From assembly GCA_948474755.1 (NCBI GenBank), contig CAOLHI010000746.1, forward strand, positions 458,372-522,371: a stretch of DNA of 64,000 nt. Direction: 5' to 3'. This document shows, piece by piece, positions 58,648-64,000 of the stretch. The DNA comes from Ctenosaura bakeri (Eukaryota; Chordata; Lepidosauria; Squamata; Iguanidae). The notes below the pieces were generated by a model. The model saw only the letters and a list, made by a program, of their open reading frames with translations, was not told the DNA's origin and did not search any database. The translations under genes were made by a program, and so were the position numbers. Positions within the stretch are counted from its first letter, which is position 1. Each line of letters opens with the position of its first letter.

Positions 58648-59459
58648 TATAACTTTGAAATGCTTAATTTTAAAAGCAGGGTGGGAAACCTCTGGACCTC
58701 CTGATGTTGTTGGACTCAGTGGTACAGCTTGGAGTGTGTGGAGGGGGGGCAGAAGGGGGCAGGGCTACAGTGAGAGGGGTGCAGCCACTGTGTGCAGGGG
58801 CATGGCCAGGGTGCACAGGGGTGTGGCTACATGGTGGAACGCTCAAAAAACATTACTGCCCAGGGCAAACTACCTCCCTGCCCCCATGTCCCTACGCGAC
58901 TGGTTGGACTCTGTTCTCCTACTTGGCTCTCACTCCCATCAGCCCTAGCCAGTGTAGTCAATGATAAAGGATGAAGGGAGTTTCTGCTCAACAACATTTG
59001 GAGGAGTTCGTATTCCAATCCCCATTTCCAGGGGAAAAAAGACGAAGAATGACTGATGCTTAATCTCTGGTTAAGGCAATCATGGCTTTCCAGGTGTTAA
59101 CTGGACTGCAATGCATCATCCCTGACCACTTGCTATGATGGCTGGGGCTAATGGGAGCTAAAGTCCAACAACTTCTGGAGGGCCAAAGATTCCCTGTCCC
59201 TGTGGTGGAAATTTCTTCTTCAAGCGTCCTCTCCTAACATGGAAGATTCTGTGGCTACCCCATCTATAAGGATAAAGCAGCTGTACCATATTCAATTGGA
59301 AAATGTCAAGAACAGCCACTTAGGAATTGCTGGGCACTTACTTAAAAATGCCTTGAGTGATTCTTCCCCAAATATCCTGATTATTATTTCCCTGTTGTCT
59401 ACTGGTTCCTACTGTTTTTTTTTCTCCTTGCGGTGCGTTAACTGGGCAGCAGTAGCAGA
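58648..59459. other. Intergenic with hAT-like pieces
   Basis: Two hAT-like copies: 58680-59005 (gacctcctgatgttgttgga ... cccatcagccctagccagtg), interrupted by a G-rich ~180-base segment, and 59065-59195 (tgatggctggggctaatggg, aagtccaacaacttctggag). No gene. Confidence 0.5.
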
Positions 59460-59993
59460 CTTTACTGATAGTCAGGGAATGCCAACAGATGATAGGGCCT
59501 TTCCCTCTGGGGCTGGTCTGTTTCTGGGCACAATTCAAAGTTTGCTGGTTATGACCTCTAAAGACCTCTATGGCTTAGGCCTTGGCTATCTGGCAGACTG
59601 CATTTCCCTGTATGAACCTGTCCAGACCCTGAGATCCTCAGAAGAGGCCCTACTATCAGTCTTACCATCTTCCCAGGTACAGTCGGTGGGTACCCAAGAC
59701 AGGGCCTTTCCAGTGGCTGCCCTTAGGCTCTGGAACTCCCTCCCTAGCAAAGCTAGAATGGCTCCCTCCTTGCTGTCCTTCTATCAGCAAACAAAGACTT
59801 TTTAAAAATTGTTGTTGTTGTTGTTGTTATTCAAACAGGCTTTTAAAAGCGAAGATTTTTCAGAAAGGAATCTTAAGAAAGTGCTGCATTATTTTAAAAT
59901 ACACTGTTTTAAACTGCTGTATGTTTTAAATTGTTTTAATATTGTTAATAATTTCATTCTATTTTGACGTTGATTCTCATATGTATTTAAGTA
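59460..59993 (+). mobile_element. L2-type LINE, reverse-transcriptase C-terminus
   Basis: The + strand frame ending at 59805 reads DLYGLGLGYLADCISLYEP and DRAFPVAALRLWNSLP, the conserved C-terminal segment of L2-type LINE proteins, and then a 3' tail. The 188-codon frame starting at 59239 is open but its first third has no match I recognise. The 3' end continues at 60316-60400 after an inserted pogo-like element. Confidence 0.75.
59812..59830 (+). repeat. (TTG)n short repeat
   Basis: About six TTG units just after the L2-type reading frame. Confidence 0.85.
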
Positions 59994-60315
59994 CAGTCAG
60001 CCCTCTGTATCCATGGGTTCAGGTTCAACCAATCATGGCTCAAAATATTTAAAACAAAATCACAAAAGCAAACCTTGATTTTGCTGCATGACAAACACTA
60101 CACTGATATGTAGACATACCCCGCTGTATCCTCCCATCATTTCACAAATTCTCAAGCTCTTTCCAGCACATGTTTGAGTTCTTTGCCATTTTATATAAGC
60201 AAAGCCTTTTTCTTATGCCATTGTGTATAATGGGCCTTGAGCATCCATGGATTTTGGTGTCCATGGGAGGTCCTGAAAGAAAACTCCAGTGGATACTGTG
60301 GGCCTCCTGTTTACT
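59994..60315. mobile_element. pogo/Tigger-like element inserted in L2-type LINE
   Basis: TA lies on both sides (59992-59993, 60316-60317). The left end is CAGTCAGCCCTCTGTATCCA; the right, reversed, has CAGTAAACAGGAGGCCCACA then GTATCC. It is closer to Tigger-type MITEs than to the 2209/57340 family. Confidence 0.7.
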
Positions 60316-60400
60316 GTAATCATTATCATTTGTAAACTGTCTAGAGTTCCAGTCTTGGGGAAACAGGTGAGGATTTAACAAAGATAATGACAACACTCAG
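60316..60400 (+). mobile_element. L2-type LINE 3' end (continuation)
   Basis: atttgtaaactgtctagagt then ccagtcttggggaaacaggt is the usual L2-type 3' end. It continues 59460-59993 across the insertion. Confidence 0.6.
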
Positions 60401-60679
60401 AAACATCTGGGATCAGAAGGAGGATGAAAGGCAAGAAGGTAAGCAAACAGCAGCAAACAAGCACGAACCACCATAGAAGCAGATGGAGATGTGGCTAGGA
60501 ATCCTCTTTCTCCTCAGGTCCCAGCATATCTGCGGCTGAAGAGGTTTTTCAGTGCAAGTAAGAGTCAGCTACGATAGCAGGGCCAGCTTCAGAGCTGGGC
60601 ACTAGCTCAGGACCTCAGTTTTGCACAGTCCCTCCACTGAGATCCCAGAGCTTAGGCTCTTCCTGCTCACCATTGTTCC

Positions 60680-60682
<3 letters not shown>

Positions 60683-60730
<48 letters not shown>
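60683..60730 (+). repeat. Perfect (CTG)16 trinucleotide repeat
   Basis: 48 uninterrupted bases of CTG on the + strand (CAG on the minus strand). Not inside any recognised gene. Confidence 0.98.
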
Positions 60731-60731
<1 letters not shown>

Positions 60732-62811
60732 ACTTGCCCACTTGGCCTTTTCTTGTGATCAAGGAGGAGAAGGAAGCAAAAGATGGTGGTGAAGACAAAG
60801 AGATCTTCCCATTGTCATGTGTTTCACTGCTCACCTGTAAGTTCCTGTTAGCAAATCAGCAGGCAGAGGACCCCCCTCTACTGGCAGGCAGAATGAGGCA
60901 ACTGACGTAGGCAGCTGCTAAAGCTCCATGGCTGATTTTTCTGAGCCTTTCCCTCCGCCCACTTGTCTCCATAGGGGAAGAAAGCCATTTGTGTTATATG
61001 GTCTGTCCTGATCCCCTAAACTGGTCTTCTGCCTTGATGTGTAGTGAAGGAGGCTATCCAGCTTTCAGTGAGTACTCCAGTCAGCTTTCTCTACATTAAA
61101 TGAGGAGAAAATGTCTTGGGTTGGCCATGAGCAGGCAACAGTAATGAGGATGAACATCAGGTTTCAATGGTAGAGAGGAAGAAGTGGAGAAGAATGTCTT
61201 GCAAAACTTCAGCTGTCACTTTGCAATGGCCTTTCAAAACCTTAAGCCAGGACTGAGGCTAAGGGTGCAAAATCAGGGGCTATCAAGCACATGCTATAGT
61301 GAAGGAGGATCCATTGGGTCTGGCAAAGAAAAAAAGGCTGCCATACCATGAACTCCAGGGTTGGGCAGAAACTGTTTTTTCAGTGTTTTACCAAGGATAT
61401 CAATACAGCCCTGGATGTAATTCAAGCAACACACTGAGAATAATTCAGGCAGATCCACCTTGGAAGATACGACGGAAGACAACCTGTCAGTGAACGGAAT
61501 TGTCACGGAAATGGAACAGCTAAGTCATAAACAAAGATTGTATTTCATTCCCAATCAATCATGTAGGTAGCACTCAGAAGGCCTCTCTCTTCTAATACTG
61601 GAGCTTCTCTTCATTTTACCTTGCTTGGTAAAAATTGAAAGTGACAGGTGGAAATGTCAACAGCTAACTTCACATTTCCTTGGGTCTAAAAAAAAAAAAG
61701 AGCTGTGAGGAGAAAACGGAGGGAGGTTTTTCTTTCTTTAAGCCGGGTGGCAATGGTCTACTCAGGAAAAGAATTTTAATGTGTTAGGTGGTGGATGTTA
61801 ATTCTCACCCTTTGGCTTATCCTGTCCTTCCCCAGGCTGTGAAAACCAGTTAGTTACCTGGGTCAAAAAGACTTCAAATAGACTTCTGAATGCCCCCTCC
61901 CCCATTTTCTTTAGTATTTTCTTTTCTTTTCTTCTGCAGCTATTTACTTTTCTATGCCATAACCTGCAACTGAAATTTCATCTTACTGCTTCCCTATTTG
62001 GCCCTCATTTCCCTGTCTCTGTTGTCTCCCTATACTGGATTTTAGACTGCATGTTCCTTGGGGCAGGGGCCTATCTTCTTATATTGGTATTACATAGAAA
62101 CTATTTTTAAAAAATATAAACTGAGAACCTATATCATGTTTATATAGTGTTAAATTTCTGCATGTGGACATACGTTGACTGCCCTATATAACCCTTGTGT
62201 TGAATGACAACATGCAACTGAATGTACTTCTCAATGTGCATATGTATCTGCATGTGCATTGTATTTACATAGCACCACATGTGACTTCAGTTCTGCATTC
62301 TTGAAGTGAATATGAGTGTTCTTCATCAGAAAAAAAAAATCCCCACTGTTTCCATAGGGGAACATATCTATGTGTTAAGGCACTAACAGGATTCATTAAA
62401 AAATTATGATAAATCCTGTTGGATGTGAATGACACAACAATTAAAGTGGGGGGTCATCCTTACACAAAAGTGCCTCACAGCATAGCCTTGTTCGGAAGAC
62501 AGTCAGCAGCTTCCTATGTCCCTAGAAATAGTAAAAAAAAATGTGCAACCACATTATTTTCTGATTTTTCTGTGCAGCTGAAGTCAATTCTAATAAGTTT
62601 CAAGTGCAGAACTATTGCACCCACCCAACCCTTTTTTGTGCTCTCGAAAGCCTGCTGAACGGGAACTTGGTAGTGTGCACTTCTGCAGCATTTTGGCATT
62701 TTGGTTGGTCTTAGTAGAGATATTCCCTGCCTGTGGATGTTGGTTTTGTTATGTTCTCATCAACCAGCACAGCTACTTTTGTTTACTTTAAAATTGTGGC
62801 ACATGCATGCA

Positions 62812-62828
62812 TACACACACACACACAC
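62812..62828 (+). repeat. Short (CA)n repeat
   Basis: Eight CA units. Confidence 0.9.
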
Positions 62829-63019
62829 CATGCAGTGGGGAGGTTATTATTTGCTACATGAACATTTGGAAATTTGTTTTGCTGTCCAGGGTGGAGTGAG
62901 AACAGAAATACTGCTTGCTTATAGGGGTACAGCCAGGAAAATATTTTTTTAAGAAAAGTGGTCATATTATGTTGCTTTGTGGTGCGCAATAAGAAATTTA
63001 AAAAAGGGGCTTTTGCTAG

Positions 63020-63275
63020 GACACTGTATTGGTTTTAATTAAATTGTTTTGAAACTGCTTTTTATTATTTTCAATGGCATGTCTTAAATTGTTTCAAATG
63101 TTACAGTTTAATTACTTTAAATATTATGGAAATATTTGCAAATTTTAAGTACTATGGACACGTCATCTTTTATGTTTTAGCTGTATTAATTTGTAAGCCA
63201 GCTTGAGTCTCAATTTTGTGGGGGTGGGGGGTGGAAGGTGGGATATAAATAAAGTTACTTCTAATAACAACAACC
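63020..63275 (+). mobile_element. L2-type LINE 3' tail
   Basis: ttaattaaattgttttgaaa ... tttgtaagccagcttgagtc ... ggaaggtgggatataaataa: the standard LINE tail before aataacaacaacc. Confidence 0.6.
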
Positions 63276-63599
63276 ATGGGGCTGGGTCACCGTGGGACTG
63301 GCTGCAACCTGATCCTCTTTATCTCTTTTCTCCCCTCTCCCCGTGACCAGCCACCATTAGCAAGAGAAGCCAACAAATACTTTCCAGAAATTCATTAAAA
63401 CCCTGTGTGCCAAGATAATCTTGTTCTGCAGTTGCAGGAGAGTGAATCTGTAAGTGGAGTGCCTTCAGAAGCAGGCTGCAGTTCTTCTTCTGTGTGTGTT
63501 CTTTTCAGCTATGTGAAAAGTTGTCATATAGATTCAGCCTTATTGTTGTAGTAATAATATTACAGAGGATTTTAGTGAGCTTGATACTTAACATTTTTT
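63276..63599. other. Intergenic, nothing recognised
   Basis: About 320 bases between two LINE pieces; no feature is seen. Confidence 0.6.
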
Positions 63600-64000
63600 A
63601 AAGTTCAGACATGTTTAGTTGTCAAACCTCTTCCAGCAGATAATTTCACAGTCTAAGGGGTGGCTAACGAAAAGGCCCTCTGGGTGACTGTTGCCAATCT
63701 AAACCTGGCTGATTTAAATAAATGAACCCCCAGAGGACCTGAGTGTATAGGGCAGATAGTAGAGAGTAGGTAATCCTGCAGGTAACTTGGACTCAAACCA
63801 TGTAGGGCTTTAAAGGTAATAACCAACACTTTGTACTTTGCCTGGAAACCAATTGGCAGTCAGTAGAGTGATTTTAATACCAGTGTAATATGCTCACTCC
63901 TGGATGTACCTGTAACCACTCTGACTGCCATATTTTGGACCAATAGGAGTTTCCAAACTTGGTTCAAAGGTACATTGGTACAACACATTGTAGAAGTCCA
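63600..64000 (-). mobile_element. L2-type LINE reverse-transcriptase fragment, antisense, runs off the window
   Basis: Read on the minus strand from 64000, it gives KLLLVQNMAVRVVTGTSRSE, then ITFKALHGLSPSYLQ, then TQRAFSLATPRL. These are the LVQNAAAR, KALHGLAPSYL and RAFSVAAPRL motifs of L2-type C-terminal regions, with damage between. Its opposite strand continues past the edge. Confidence 0.75.

Larger units (their letters stand above)
60401..63000. other. Intergenic, mostly unassigned
   Basis: No gene. It holds a (CTG)16 tract (60683-60730), an A12 run near 61690, a T/C-rich stretch near 61910-61935, a possible LINE/SINE tail near 62045-62110 and a short (CA)n at 62812-62828. Confidence 0.55.

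Noticed and set aside
59239..59805. 188-codon + strand frame as a host gene
   Set aside because: The C-terminal half is an L2-type LINE protein end; no splice sites or promoter support a gene.
60683..60730. CAG repeat as a polyglutamine exon (minus strand)
   Set aside because: No open frame of useful length spans it in any frame and no splice-flanked exon is evident.
1..64000. CRISPR arrays, operons, prokaryotic phage or plasmid systems
   Set aside because: Spliced vertebrate gene and vertebrate retroelements throughout; no regularly spaced direct repeats with unique spacers.

Overview
The window is vertebrate nuclear DNA: AT-rich, intron-rich and full of transposon remnants. The repeat mix suggests a squamate reptile (lizard or snake). 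It combines an L1 LINE with an unusual short 5' UTR, CR1/L3-type and L2-type LINE pieces, tRNA-derived SINEs ending in (CAA)n or (ACA)n, and many short hAT and pogo/Tigger-like elements. The species call is inference; no mitochondrial, rRNA or other diagnostic locus is present.

The only functional gene I can support is PTDSS2 (phosphatidylserine synthase 2) on the + strand. Eleven coding exons lie between 3620 and 35134, all with GT-AG borders and matching phases, giving 422 residues plus part of one codon. They correspond to everything except the first coding exon, which must lie upstream. A 3' UTR of about 2.1 kb probably ends just after an AATAAA at 37197. The protein keeps the family's conserved arginine/histidine and acidic residues. 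Its C-terminal tail is Lys/Glu-rich and ends in a KxKxx-type sequence, unlike the mammalian tail. The 3' UTR holds a compact G-quadruplex motif.

Introns (1-34983): intron 1 (partial) has two pogo/Tigger-like elements. Intron 2 has two neighbouring hAT-like elements of apparently one family in opposite orientation, one carrying a back-to-back SINE pair. Intron 3 has a GC-rich, hairpin-rich MITE. Intron 8 has an old CR1/L3 LINE with a dead reverse transcriptase. Intron 10 (7 kb) has a foldback MITE and an antisense CR1/L3 3' end.

Downstream (37.2-64 kb) I see no functional gene. It holds a decayed coding-like stretch of unknown parent (39.2-40.7 kb), several SINEs and foldback MITEs, and a 6.0-kb near-complete L1 on the minus strand (42982-49017) with 15-bp target-site duplications and few disabling lesions. 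Further on are a 36-bp perfect tandem duplication, a pogo-like element with a 113-bp minisatellite split by a solo LTR, an L2-type LINE split by another pogo-like element, a (CTG)16 tract, and an antisense L2-type reverse-transcriptase fragment at the right edge.

The window does not contain a convincing new multi-gene system. The most interesting items are the PTDSS2 tail and 3' UTR, the young L1 with its G-rich inter-ORF spacer and charged ORF1 extension, and the nested transposons that give a relative order of insertion.
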